Shown piece after piece: positions 8,152-17,068 of a stretch of DNA of 64,000 bases. The DNA is from Nitrospira sp. ND1 (GTDB taxonomy: Bacteria; Nitrospirota; Nitrospiria; Nitrospirales; Nitrospiraceae). The stretch spans positions 2,571,236 through 2,635,235 of the forward strand of contig NZ_FWEX01000006.1 of NCBI RefSeq assembly GCF_900170025.1, read 5' to 3'. Under the pieces are notes generated by a model that was given only the letters and a program-made list of their open reading frames with translations, had not been told where the DNA came from and made no database searches. The stretch's first letter is position 1; the number at the start of each line of letters is the position of its first letter. The position numbers and the translations under genes are program-made.

Positions 8152-10557
8152 ATGAGCCGAACGACGACCATCTCCTCGAATTCCCCTCTGCGCCCGGCCG
8201 AGCCCCGTGGTGTGCTCGAAAAGGAGGCGGCGCAATTCCTTACCGGTCTCCCCGTTTTGCCGTTCTCCCACGATGACATCACGGCTGGTTCCGAGAGTGA
8301 GTTGCAGGCGGCGGTCTGCGGCATCTCCGAAGATGTCGATCTGGCGCGCACGATTCAGAGTTCCAATTATCTGCACAATATTCGAGAACGGACGGCGGCC
8401 GGCGAGAGTCCGAGAATCGTCATCAGGCAGCTGCAGGAGTTCCTCGCTTCGCCGGATGCGACCGTCTGGGAAAATTCGTGGGTGCGTTTTCCCCGGCGGC
8501 TCCTGAATCGAACCGCCGATCAACTCTTCGAGGGCGATCTCGCAGCCGACAAGCGTCATGCCAAGGGGCCGCTTCGGGCCGATGCTCATCGGTATCTGCT
8601 GACGGAGCAGGGCGAGGAGTGGGTCCGCCTTCCGATCAGTTACCTGCTGAAGCTCACGCTGGCCCAGGTGATCGAAGAAATCGAGCGGGATGCGCCGCTG
8701 CTCGCGATTGAGGGCCGACGGTTGCTGAATCACTTCCTGAACGACAACAGCTCACCCGAAACCTTCTCCTTCTACGTGTCTCCGATGGATCGGGCTCAGG
8801 GGATGGGAACCGGCATCGCGCGGGAAACGGCGGTCCGGTTTCTGTTCACGCATCTGCTGGCGTTGTATGCCAATCGGCAATTCGGTTTGCAGGAGAGCGG
8901 ACAACAGGTGTTGGTCTATGCGTCACCCCATCCGCCGTTGCGGCAGCGCCGCCTCAACGGACTGGTGTCCGATGCCTTCTACCGCGAATTGTTCATGAAC
9001 CCGTGCTTGTCGGGATGGGAGCGAGGCGAAGAGAAGTCTCAGTACATGGGGCTCTGTCATGAGGTGCTGTCGCGCAGTCAACTGAACGCCGTCGTCCGGT
9101 TGAAGGATGCGGGCATCATCACGCGCAACCTCGTCGTGTTGCCGTCCACCTCGAATATCAGCCTGGCCAACAACGGCACGCACCTTAGTTTGGGGAGTCG
9201 CATTCTGACGCAGGCGCTGCAATCCGGCGGGAACGCGTTTTCGGCTGTGCATGAAAAGGTCGTGGGCGACTTGGTGATCAAGATCGTGGAGCATTTTCTG
9301 CCGCTGTTTGCCGGCACCTATAGCGCGGCGCCCTACCGCATGAACTTTCGTGATTTCCATCCGGAAACGGCCTTGGGTTTCCTGCCGCACGAATTGGACT
9401 TTACCCATTTGCGTATGTTGTGGCGCCGTTGGAAAAAGAAGGCCGGTCTCTCGGTGTTCGGGCGCTCCATCACGCCGGTCGGTCCGTTGTGGGTGGATCG
9501 TGCCCTGAGCGCGCTCTTTCATTTGCGCGGCGATTTTCTTCCCGATTTTAGGTTGATCGACTACCTCGTGTCCCTGTTGTCGACCGATCAGAGTCCGGCC
9601 CTCAACGGGATCCAGGGAAATGATCTCCGGCTCAAACGCGATCTGGGGCAACTCGGGGTCTTCGACGAACGTATGTCGCTCTATCTGTTCTATAAGCTGC
9701 GCGAGGAGTCGGTGATGGGATTCTCCGGATTCGAGGGGCGGCAGCACAGTCTGTTCTCGAATCACCTGGACGATTTCGCCGATGCGGCAAGCCTGCAGGC
9801 ACTGGTGACGGCGCTGGCCTTTCGCTACATTGCCGCCGGTTCGGTGACGCACGACGATATTCCAGACGATCCATTCACCGAAAGTGAGCGGCGACAGTGC
9901 ATCTTCGCGTCGGCCATCGGCGTCGGGACGGTGAATGTGCGCGAAGGCGGACCGAACCGGTTCCTGGCGCGCATCTTGAGCAGGACCCAGAAAACCAGAG
10001 TCAGCCGCCGGTATGCAGGGAACCTGCGGGTCCGCGTCGATGATTACCGCCTGGCGCTTCTGGCGACGCTTGAAGAAGATGGTGCCGAATTGATCGAGGC
10101 ATTTCAGTTTTCTGGGCATCTGGGTCGCCTGCGTCAACGACTGCTCGAACCGGAGAGCCACAGTACCGCCGGAAAGTTGACCAGGGGCATTGTGGATTCT
10201 ATCGGTGCGGAAAATCCGATGCAGTTGTCCGGTGAGGAGTTCGCGCAGGCAGCGGAGGCCTATTACCGCCGTCAGTTACGCACCCAGTATGTTCGAGAGG
10301 GACTCGGCTGTGTTCGGGAGGATTTGCAGGCGATCGACGGGGGCGAGTCCGGGTGCGACAGGCGGTATCGCGGGATTGCGACGGCGGTGATCGGCCCCCG
10401 GTCAGCTGCGGATGTCCTCGCGGAAACCGAACAGGAATTGTTGTCCGAGACGGCGGACATCCCAGCCCTGCGCCGCTGTCTGGCCCTTTGTCTCCTTACG
10501 ATTACCCGGGCCGGGGCGGCATCCCTCAGCCGGGGTGGCCGGTCGCTGGCCTCATGA
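8152..10557 (+). CDS. Large protein of unknown function, first gene of lipid-enzyme operon
   Basis: An 801-residue, apparently soluble protein with no signal peptide and no membrane segment I can see. I recognise no family. Visible landmarks are VLVYASPHPPLRQRRLNG, the Asn/Ser-rich block LPSTSNISLANNGTHLSLGS, FRDFHPETALGFLPHELDF, the basic segment LRMLWRRWKKKAGLSVFGRS and GFEGRQHSLFSNHLDDFADA. The ATG after GGGAGG was chosen over one seven codons upstream. Its stop overlaps the decarboxylase-like start (ATGA), so the two are translationally coupled. A shared role in phospholipid or envelope-lipid chemistry is inferred from that coupling only. A palindromic putative operator lies upstream. Confidence 0.8.
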   Translation: MSRTTTISSNSPLRPAEPRGVLEKEAAQFLTGLPVLPFSHDDITAGSESELQAAVCGISEDVDLARTIQSSNYLHNIRERTAAGESPRIVIRQLQEFLASPDATVWENSWVRFPRRLLNRTADQLFEGDLAADKRHAKGPLRADAHRYLLTEQGEEWVRLPISYLLKLTLAQVIEEIERDAPLLAIEGRRLLNHFLNDNSSPETFSFYVSPMDRAQGMGTGIARETAVRFLFTHLLALYANRQFGLQESGQQVLVYASPHPPLRQRRLNGLVSDAFYRELFMNPCLSGWERGEEKSQYMGLCHEVLSRSQLNAVVRLKDAGIITRNLVVLPSTSNISLANNGTHLSLGSRILTQALQSGGNAFSAVHEKVVGDLVIKIVEHFLPLFAGTYSAAPYRMNFRDFHPETALGFLPHELDFTHLRMLWRRWKKKAGLSVFGRSITPVGPLWVDRALSALFHLRGDFLPDFRLIDYLVSLLSTDQSPALNGIQGNDLRLKRDLGQLGVFDERMSLYLFYKLREESVMGFSGFEGRQHSLFSNHLDDFADAASLQALVTALAFRYIAAGSVTHDDIPDDPFTESERRQCIFASAIGVGTVNVREGGPNRFLARILSRTQKTRVSRRYAGNLRVRVDDYRLALLATLEEDGAELIEAFQFSGHLGRLRQRLLEPESHSTAGKLTRGIVDSIGAENPMQLSGEEFAQAAEAYYRRQLRTQYVREGLGCVREDLQAIDGGESGCDRRYRGIATAVIGPRSAADVLAETEQELLSETADIPALRRCLALCLLTITRAGAASLSRGGRSLAS

Positions 10558-11582
10558 TTGCGCCGCATCAATACATCGAGCGTGAGACCCGCCTGATCAA
10601 GACCGAGCGGTTCTGCGGCGATCGGTGGCTCAATTGGGCGTATCGCGCCCTCTGGGAGGATGCGGGCTGGTTGATGAAGGCCTTAACCTCCCAACGTACG
10701 ACACAGGTGTTGGGGTTCTTTAACTACGACCGGCCGTTTACCGCCACCCAGGCGGCGGTATCCAGGTGTGCCCGGGCCATGGAGATCGATCTCTCGGAAT
10801 GCCTCGAGTCTCGCGATCGCCTGAATACTCTGCGACGTCTCTTCCAGCGGCGGTTGCGCTACTGGCAGGTACGCCCGATGGATGAGGATCCGCGGGCCAT
10901 CGTGTCTCCGGCCGATGCCCGATTGTTGCTCGGGTCGTTTGCCGACGACTCTTCGCTCTTTCTCAAGGGGAAATTTTTCGACTATGACGAACTGCTCGGC
11001 ATCGACCGGTCCCGATGGCTGCGTCTGTTTCGGCAGGGGGACTGGGCGATCTTCCGGCTGACCCCGGATAAGTATCATTACAACCACAGTCCGGTGTCAG
11101 GGCGGGTGCTGGACTGCTATGACATTTCAGGCCGCTACCATTCCTGCAATCCCGGCCCGGTGGTGGTGGCGGCCACACCGTACTCGAAGAACAAACGGGT
11201 GGTGACGATCATCGATACGGAGGTGCCGGGCGGGTCGCGCGTGGGGGTGGTGGCCATGATCGAAATCGTGGCGTTGATGATCGGCCACATCGATCAATGC
11301 TACTCCGCGGTCGCCTATGACGATCCCAGGCCCATCCAGGTCGGGATGATGATCGAAAAAGGACGTCCGAAAAGTCTCTATCGTCCGGGAAGCTCAACCG
11401 ATGTGTTGCTGTTTGAGCCGGGCCGGGTGGCGTTCTGTGAAGACCTTGTCCGGAATCGGTTTCGTCCCGGGGTGGAGAGCCGGTTTTCTCAAGGATTTGG
11501 TCGGGCGCTCGTCGAGACGGATGTACGGGTGCGCTCCACGATCGGTTGGAAGCGCGAAGGATCATCTGATGGCCGTTCATGA
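10554..11582 (+). CDS. Phosphatidylserine decarboxylase-family proenzyme
   Basis: A 342-residue protein starting at the ATG that overlaps the preceding stop (ATGA). It carries the hallmarks of pyruvoyl-dependent Psd: DKYHYNHSPVSGRV (the HxHxPVxG region), the ID-EVPGG-RVG core, and near the C-terminus YRPGSSTDVLLFEPG. There, self-cleavage at Gly279-Ser280 would give a pyruvoyl alpha chain. Canonical enzymes have LGST; GSS is a tolerated variant. It would convert phosphatidylserine to phosphatidylethanolamine at the membrane. The N-terminal 100 residues are longer than in the short form. Coupling to an unknown gene and an Lgt-like gene is unusual. Confidence 0.85.
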   Translation: MIAPHQYIERETRLIKTERFCGDRWLNWAYRALWEDAGWLMKALTSQRTTQVLGFFNYDRPFTATQAAVSRCARAMEIDLSECLESRDRLNTLRRLFQRRLRYWQVRPMDEDPRAIVSPADARLLLGSFADDSSLFLKGKFFDYDELLGIDRSRWLRLFRQGDWAIFRLTPDKYHYNHSPVSGRVLDCYDISGRYHSCNPGPVVVAATPYSKNKRVVTIIDTEVPGGSRVGVVAMIEIVALMIGHIDQCYSAVAYDDPRPIQVGMMIEKGRPKSLYRPGSSTDVLLFEPGRVAFCEDLVRNRFRPGVESRFSQGFGRALVETDVRVRSTIGWKREGSSDGRS

Positions 11583-12624
11583 TGTGGCTGCCGCCCTGCT
11601 GATCCTGCTGTATGCGGCACTGTTCCGTTGGGCCTTTCGTGTGTTGCCGCGTGAAGGGTGGCAGGTGCTTGCGACGGTGCCGCAGGCGCGACGTCCGGAC
11701 GGCCGGTGGATGGGCCTCAATCTGACCTATTATGGAGCGTTCACGGCCAGTGCGGTCGTGCTGGCCGTGGCGCTGGCCATCGTGCTCCTGGGGAGTGTGG
11801 CGGTGCCGTTCGACGCCATTCTGGGGCTGTCCGTGACGCTGTTGGGCGCCTGTGTGCCGGCGGCCAAAATTCTGGCCCGGCTTATCGAGGGAAAGACCAA
11901 TACCTTCACGATCGGCGGCGCGTCCATGTTCGGCTTGTTTCTTGCGCCGTGGATTGTGGCGGCGATGAATGCCGGATTCCTGCCGAGGGAGGACGCCGTA
12001 TTGCCGGTGACCGCCGTGTTGGCGACGGTCGCGATTGCATATGCGTTCGGGGAAGGGACGGGACGTCTGGCTTGCCTAAGCTTCGGCTGTTGTTATGGCG
12101 CTCCGCTGAACCGGAGTCATCCGTGGATTGCCGGATTGTTTGTGCATCACCACACGGCGTTTGCGGGCGAGACCAGGAAGGCTGCGTATGAAAGCGGCCT
12201 GGAATCGGTGCCGCTGGTTCCCATTCAAGCGATGACGGCGGTGGTTTCGGTCGCGGCAGGTATGGCCGGTCTCTGGTTATTCTTTCGTGGCCGGATGGCG
12301 GCGGCATTTTTGTTCACCGTCGTGGTCACGCAGATGTGGCGGGTCGGATCGGAATGTTTACGCGCCGATTATCTGGGCGGCAGGAGGGTGTCGTGGTACC
12401 AGGTCCTGTCGCTCGCCGGTATAGCCTATGCTGCCTTCCTGGCTTTCTGGCTGACGGACGTGCCGTCCGTGCCGCCGGACGCGCTGCGCGGGATCCGACT
12501 TCTGTGGCACCCCGGCGTGATTCTATGCCTGCAAGGTCTGTGGCTCGGCTTGTTTTTTTTCACCGGCCGAAGTCGGGTCACGACGGCAACACTGTCGATG
12601 CATGTCGTGAAGGATCGGATTTGA
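11569..12624 (+). CDS. Lgt-like (prolipoprotein diacylglyceryl transferase family) membrane protein
   Basis: A 351-residue polytopic membrane protein that overlaps the decarboxylase-like gene by 14 bp. Resemblance to Lgt is seen in GEGTGRLACLSFGCCYGAP (compare the Lgt signature GRIGNFINGE and its GCCYG variant) and in the later WRVGSECLRADYLGG (compare RFxxExxR). The catalytic HGGL-type block is not evident; the equivalent place reads FTIGGASMFG without His. It may therefore be a divergent relative acting on another acceptor, rather than the housekeeping lipoprotein enzyme. Position with a phosphatidylserine decarboxylase homologue supports a phospholipid substrate, by inference. Confidence 0.7.
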   Translation: MAVHDVAAALLILLYAALFRWAFRVLPREGWQVLATVPQARRPDGRWMGLNLTYYGAFTASAVVLAVALAIVLLGSVAVPFDAILGLSVTLLGACVPAAKILARLIEGKTNTFTIGGASMFGLFLAPWIVAAMNAGFLPREDAVLPVTAVLATVAIAYAFGEGTGRLACLSFGCCYGAPLNRSHPWIAGLFVHHHTAFAGETRKAAYESGLESVPLVPIQAMTAVVSVAAGMAGLWLFFRGRMAAAFLFTVVVTQMWRVGSECLRADYLGGRRVSWYQVLSLAGIAYAAFLAFWLTDVPSVPPDALRGIRLLWHPGVILCLQGLWLGLFFFTGRSRVTTATLSMHVVKDRI

Positions 12625-13355
12625 TTGCTTGGCGACCGTCAGGATATCGTCTGGTTGCCGTCCTCGTCCTCGCCTGTCTGTTGTTGATTGCTCCCGTGCG
12701 GGCGGAGCACGAATCCCTGCCGCCCGACTATCCGAATTCCCTGGAGCGTGAGCTGGCCGCCCTGCAAGCGAAGATTGCCACAGAGGGTGTCAGGCTCGAG
12801 CGGCTGATCGCAGGGGCTGACCTGTACCTGGACATTGCCGATGACCTGTTCGGGGACGACGTGCAGAAGCGTCTCGCCTATGAGGCGGCAGCGGAGATGG
12901 CGAGGCGCGCCTTACAGCTGGAGGAACGGAACGCTCAGGCCCATTTTCTGTATGCTGCGGCTCGCGGAAGCGCGGAGCGATTGAAGGGCATCGCCAATGC
13001 CGGGCTGGTGTTGGGGGAAATCAAGGAACATGTCCGTCGGGCGATCGAACTCGATCCGGGCCATGCGCAGGCGCTGCAAATGATGGGAGGCCTCTATGCG
13101 GAGTTGCCCTGGCTGTTGGGCGGTAGCGAGAAAGAGGCCGAATCGTATCTGCGGCGCGCGATTGCGGCGGACGGACGTTATACCAATGCCCATCTCATCC
13201 TGGCTCGACTCCTCATCAAACAGGGCCGATCCGGCGAAGCGCGCGCCCATCTCGACGCCGTGCTTCAGGTCGAACATCCACATTATCCCTACGCCTGGAA
13301 ACGCAGATTCCGGCCGGAAGCAGAACGATTGCTGAAGGCGCTTCTCTCTTCCTGA
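12621..13355 (+). CDS. TatT-like tetratricopeptide protein, exported
   Basis: A 244-residue protein that I start at TTG, overlapping the previous stop (TTGA) with AAGGA at good spacing. This gives a clean signal peptide (RLVAVLVLACLLLIAPVRAE); longer frames read back through the upstream gene. The rest is alpha-helical with TPR-like units, including RALQLEERNAQAHFLYAAAR, HVRRAIELDPGHAQALQMMG and YLRRAIAADGRYTNAHLILA. The block ELPWLLGGSEKEAE resembles the TatT component of TRAP-associated systems. It is the last gene of the four-gene operon and probably a periplasmic partner. Confidence 0.78.
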   Translation: MIAWRPSGYRLVAVLVLACLLLIAPVRAEHESLPPDYPNSLERELAALQAKIATEGVRLERLIAGADLYLDIADDLFGDDVQKRLAYEAAAEMARRALQLEERNAQAHFLYAAARGSAERLKGIANAGLVLGEIKEHVRRAIELDPGHAQALQMMGGLYAELPWLLGGSEKEAESYLRRAIAADGRYTNAHLILARLLIKQGRSGEARAHLDAVLQVEHPHYPYAWKRRFRPEAERLLKALLSS

Positions 13356-13451
13356 TCGATCCCTCGGCAGTCGAAGACCGAACGGCCGGTTGGCGCCGGC
13401 TTCCTAGATGAGTGCCTGTGCCGAATGTTTGGCCATAAACCGCCGCGCGGG

Positions 13452-15059
13452 TCACGCAAAATGGCGAAAAACCCAAAACAGGGATCCTGCCAGTACGATG
13501 GACGCAGGGAGAGTCAGGACCCATGCCAATGCCAGATGCCGGACGGTCTGCCACTGTAATCCCGACCGATTAGCGGCCATGGTTCCCGCCACGCCGGAGG
13601 ACAACACCTGCGTCGTGCTGACCGGCAGCCCGAAGAGATCTGCCGCGCCGATGGTCGTCATCGCGACCAATTCCGCGCTGGCGCCCTGGCCGTACGACAG
13701 ATGCGTTTTCCCGATCTTCTCTCCGACCGTAACCACAATGCGTTTCCAGCCGATCATCGTGCCCAGCCCCAGCGCGATGGCCACGGCGGCTTTGACCCAC
13801 ACGGGGATGTACTTGGTGGCGCTATCCAACATGGATTTATAGTGGAGCAAGATGTCTCGGTCCGCTCGCGCAAAGGCAGGCTCACGGGTTTTGTCCATCC
13901 AACGCAGGGATTCGCCCAACAGGTACATGTCGTTTCGCACGTTGGAGGTCTGTTCCGTCGGGATCTGGGCAACGGTGGCATAGGAGGCAATCTGTGTGCG
14001 GACTATGCCGCTCAATGCGCGAAGAGCCGGCAAGGTGTCCGGGCGAACCTCGTGGGTGCGAAGGTATTCTGCGACGATTTGCCGCGGGTCGGCCGGAGTG
14101 GTGGTCGCCTTGCTGTAGCGCTGGAACACGGCTTCCGATTTACTCGACGCTTCCACGAAGGCAGGTGTGTATGAAATGTCCACGGTGCGATTGAGCGCAT
14201 AGACCGTCGGCACGGTTCCGATGAGGATCAGCATGATGAGACCCATGCCCTTTTGTCCGTCGTTGGACCCGTGGGCAAAGCTCACACCCGTGCAGGTGAG
14301 AATGAGCAGACCCCGGATCCACAGGGGCGGCGGCGTTTTGCCGCGCGGCGGTTTGTATAACTTCTCGACGGGGACGGCCTTCATGGCGATCAGGAGAAGG
14401 AACGCGGCGGCGGAGAATCCGATGAGCGGCGAAAGCAGAAGGGATTTGCCCACGTTGAGGGCCTGTGTCCAATCGACGCCGCTGGTATTCGTCCCGCCGG
14501 CTGCCATCAGCTGGTTGGTGATTCCGACGCCGATCACGGAGCCGATCAGTGCATGCGAACTGGAAGAAGGCAGACCCAAATGCCAGGTCCCCAGGTTCCA
14601 GAGAATGGCGGCGATCAGCAGCGCAAACACCATGGCGAAACCGGCCCCGGCGCTCACTTGGAGAATCAGCTCGACCGGCAGCAGGGCGACGATTCCGAAT
14701 GCGACTGCCCCGGATGCAAGCATGACGCCGATAAAGTTCCACATGCCGGACCAGGCCACGGCGAGATGCGGCGGCATGGAATGCGTATAGATGACGGTCG
14801 CGACAGCGTTCGCCGTGTCATGAAACCCGTTGACGAATTCGAAGCCGAGCGCGATCAGCAGGGCAAACCCGAGCAGGATAAACGGCCAGACTGAGGAGGC
14901 GCGAACATCGGAGAGATCCGAGGTCAATTCACCGGCGACGTAGATTCCGCCGATCGTGAGCAGGATCAGGATGAGGAAGAGGCCGATTTGCGAAGTTCCT
15001 CCTTCGAGAGTGGTCTCGAAGGAATCGACAGCGGCGGTTTCGATGGGGGGCGGTGTCAT
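13452..15059 (-). CDS. PiT-family inorganic phosphate transporter
   Basis: A 535-residue polytopic membrane protein. The duplicated PiT signature is clear: GFHDTANAVATVIYTHSMPP in the N-terminal half, and LPVSTTQVLSSGVAGTMAAN in the C-terminal half. GLPSSSSHALIGSVIGVG and SFAHGSNDGQKGMGLIML are also typical. A soluble insertion of about 130 residues (around TVDISYTPAFVEASSKSEAV to DILLHYKSMLDSATKYIPVW) separates the halves, as in PitA-type carriers. It should move phosphate or metal-phosphate with H+ or Na+. RBS AGGAA precedes ATG. No PhoU-like gene is adjacent. Confidence 0.93.
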   Translation of the reverse strand: MTPPPIETAAVDSFETTLEGGTSQIGLFLILILLTIGGIYVAGELTSDLSDVRASSVWPFILLGFALLIALGFEFVNGFHDTANAVATVIYTHSMPPHLAVAWSGMWNFIGVMLASGAVAFGIVALLPVELILQVSAGAGFAMVFALLIAAILWNLGTWHLGLPSSSSHALIGSVIGVGITNQLMAAGGTNTSGVDWTQALNVGKSLLLSPLIGFSAAAFLLLIAMKAVPVEKLYKPPRGKTPPPLWIRGLLILTCTGVSFAHGSNDGQKGMGLIMLILIGTVPTVYALNRTVDISYTPAFVEASSKSEAVFQRYSKATTTPADPRQIVAEYLRTHEVRPDTLPALRALSGIVRTQIASYATVAQIPTEQTSNVRNDMYLLGESLRWMDKTREPAFARADRDILLHYKSMLDSATKYIPVWVKAAVAIALGLGTMIGWKRIVVTVGEKIGKTHLSYGQGASAELVAMTTIGAADLFGLPVSTTQVLSSGVAGTMAANRSGLQWQTVRHLALAWVLTLPASIVLAGSLFWVFRHFA

Positions 15060-15235
15060 TCAGGGTTCCTTTCTGCGGAGAGCCGCTGCCGAACCGTTAA
15101 CGGCCTGAGAGTCTGGCAGGATGTCGTTACACCTCGCTGTGAGCCGGATTAAGATCAGGTTAACTGTGGAAGACGGACGCTCGCCTCCGGGCAGGGGTTT
15201 GTTTTATCATCCGACGGAAGAAAGCCGGAGGGACG

Positions 15236-16024
15236 ATGGACGCGACGCACATGAGGCTGGGAGTTTTGATCGGTGCGATCATGCTGGTTGGCTGGGTTGC
15301 CGGTTGCGGAAGCTCGGCAAAACTCATGTCCGGGCTCAGTATCGAGGAGTTGAAGCCGGTGCCGGGCATCCTGCCCAGCGCGAGGTTGATCAGGGGCACG
15401 ATCAGCAGTTTCTCCGGCGATCGTGTGGAGGTTGAGACCGGGGAACGGGCTCCGCGCTACCTGTCACTCGAAGCCGGCGGGGACGAGGCGCGTGGACTGC
15501 AGCCGGGTGGGGCCGTGGAGATCATGGTCAACGATCGCGACGAGATTGTCGCCTATCAGCGACCTGCCGATCAGCCGCCCACGAAAGTCTTCCGCGGCTC
15601 GCTGGGGAGATCGTTCAACCCTCAGAAGGAACGAGTGACGATTCGCCTCGATACGGGGCGGGATGTGGGGTTCTATGCGCGCAGGGTCGCCATGGAGAAA
15701 CTGGCGGCTCTTGAGGTCGGCGAGACGGCCGATTTTGCCGTGGATCGAGCGTATCTCCTCGTCGATGTGTTTTCGTTGGGCAAGCCCCGTGAATTGGCCC
15801 CTGAGTCTTCGTCACGCGCGCCGCACCATCGCCTGCAAGGCGCATTCGTGACGATCGGTGACGGACGGATGCGCCTCAGGATGAAGATCGATGACATTCA
15901 GTCCTTTCCCGTTCGGCCGTTGCTGCAGCCCGCGATTGAACAGCTCGCTCCCAACGAACTGGTATCGGTCTATCTCGATGCGCAGGGGCAGGTGATCGAT
16001 ATGGTCAGAGCGACCCGGCGTTGA
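15236..16024 (+). CDS. Lipoprotein of unknown function
   Basis: A 262-residue protein with a lipoprotein signal ending in VAGC (Cys24), after GGAGGG and ATG. The mature part is mostly beta: two similar segments (LIRGTISSFSGDRVEVETGE and VFRGSLGRSFNPQKERVTIR) suggest repeated small barrel-like modules that handle short charged strands. I do not recognise a family. It is divergent from the PiT gene with 176 bp between the starts and converges on the SDR gene. An in-frame Met five codons later is an alternative start. Confidence 0.75.
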   Translation: MDATHMRLGVLIGAIMLVGWVAGCGSSAKLMSGLSIEELKPVPGILPSARLIRGTISSFSGDRVEVETGERAPRYLSLEAGGDEARGLQPGGAVEIMVNDRDEIVAYQRPADQPPTKVFRGSLGRSFNPQKERVTIRLDTGRDVGFYARRVAMEKLAALEVGETADFAVDRAYLLVDVFSLGKPRELAPESSSRAPHHRLQGAFVTIGDGRMRLRMKIDDIQSFPVRPLLQPAIEQLAPNELVSVYLDAQGQVIDMVRATRR

Positions 16025-16030
16025 ACGACG

Positions 16031-16915
16031 TCAGCGGCGCGGGGGAAGCTTCACGATCCGGGTGAGCAGCCAGTCATTCAGGCGATCCGGCAGGAGCAGC
16101 GCCAGGTAGGCACGGATGGCGGCGTCCGAGCCGACGAGATAGCGTGTTTTCGGCCACCTCGAACGCAAGGCATGCGCCACGGTTTCGGCCACGACGCTCG
16201 CCGGTTGTGCCTGTTCACCGGCCGCAGTGGCCGCGTCCTTGATGCGAGTGAAGCCTTCCCGGTACATGCCCTTGAGGTCCTGCCCCCAGGCTGCCTCCCA
16301 GGCATCGACTTCTTTTCTGGTCTTTTTCCAAATGGGCGTGGCGATGGCGCCGGGCGCGATGAGTGCGACGCGGATGCCCCAGGGTTGGAGTTCCAGGCGC
16401 AATGCATCGGTGATCGCTTCCAGCGCATGTTTCGACGCGGCGTAGGGGGCCATGAACGGCATGGAGGCCCGTCCGGCGATGGAACCCATATTGATGATGC
16501 GTCCTCGCCCGGTGCGGATCAATGGGAGGAACGTTTGCGTGACCGCGATGAGGCCGAACACGTTGACTTCGAATTGCCGCCGCCAGTCGGCGAGGGGCAG
16601 GAGTTCGATCGGCCCCGCGACGCCGATTCCGGCATTGTTCACCAGACCGGCGAGGCCGCGTTCTCCAACCATGGCTGCCACGGTATGACTGGCTGCCGAG
16701 ATCGAGGCCGCATCGGTGACATCGAGGCGAATCGGCATGAGTCGCGGTCCGGCTTGTTGCTGGAGCCGTTCTCCGTCAGCGGAATGACGAACGCCTGCGA
16801 AGACACGGTACCCCAGCTTGTCGAGCGCCAACGCACACGCGGCCCCGATGCCGGTCGAGGCGCCGGTGATGACGACGGAGTCGGATTGCGGCGATTGTGA
16901 AAACCAATTCAGCAT
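16031..16915 (-). CDS. Short-chain dehydrogenase/reductase
   Basis: A 294-residue classical SDR. The cofactor motif is TGASTGIGAACA near residue 18, NNAGIG follows in strand 4, and the active site is the Ser of NMGSIAGRAS with YAASK. The C-terminus is extended (residues 230-294) and ends in basic RIVKLPPRR. The sequence around PYAASKHALEAITDALRLEL and the cofactor loop favour a retinol-dehydrogenase/fatty-acyl type, but the substrate is unknown. It stands alone between two lipoprotein genes and converges with the preceding one, with only 6 bp between the ends. Confidence 0.88.
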   Translation of the reverse strand: MLNWFSQSPQSDSVVITGASTGIGAACALALDKLGYRVFAGVRHSADGERLQQQAGPRLMPIRLDVTDAASISAASHTVAAMVGERGLAGLVNNAGIGVAGPIELLPLADWRRQFEVNVFGLIAVTQTFLPLIRTGRGRIINMGSIAGRASMPFMAPYAASKHALEAITDALRLELQPWGIRVALIAPGAIATPIWKKTRKEVDAWEAAWGQDLKGMYREGFTRIKDAATAAGEQAQPASVVAETVAHALRSRWPKTRYLVGSDAAIRAYLALLLPDRLNDWLLTRIVKLPPRR

Positions 16916-17068
16916 ATCGAGGCCGGTTCTTTCCGGCCGGTCGCGTACCCTATCATAATTTACGGCGCGACCCTACTCCCGGTTTCATCCGGCGGGGATG
17001 ACCAATAAGCAGGGCCGCAGGGCGGAGGTCGCCTGAGTGGCGGTCGGGGTTTCGTCCAAGGAGGACAT

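Noticed and set aside
8923-10161. 412-aa open frame on the minus strand inside the 801-aa gene
   Set aside because: It is antisense to a gene with RBS and translational coupling, has no recognisable motif, and is the kind of long frame high GC content produces.
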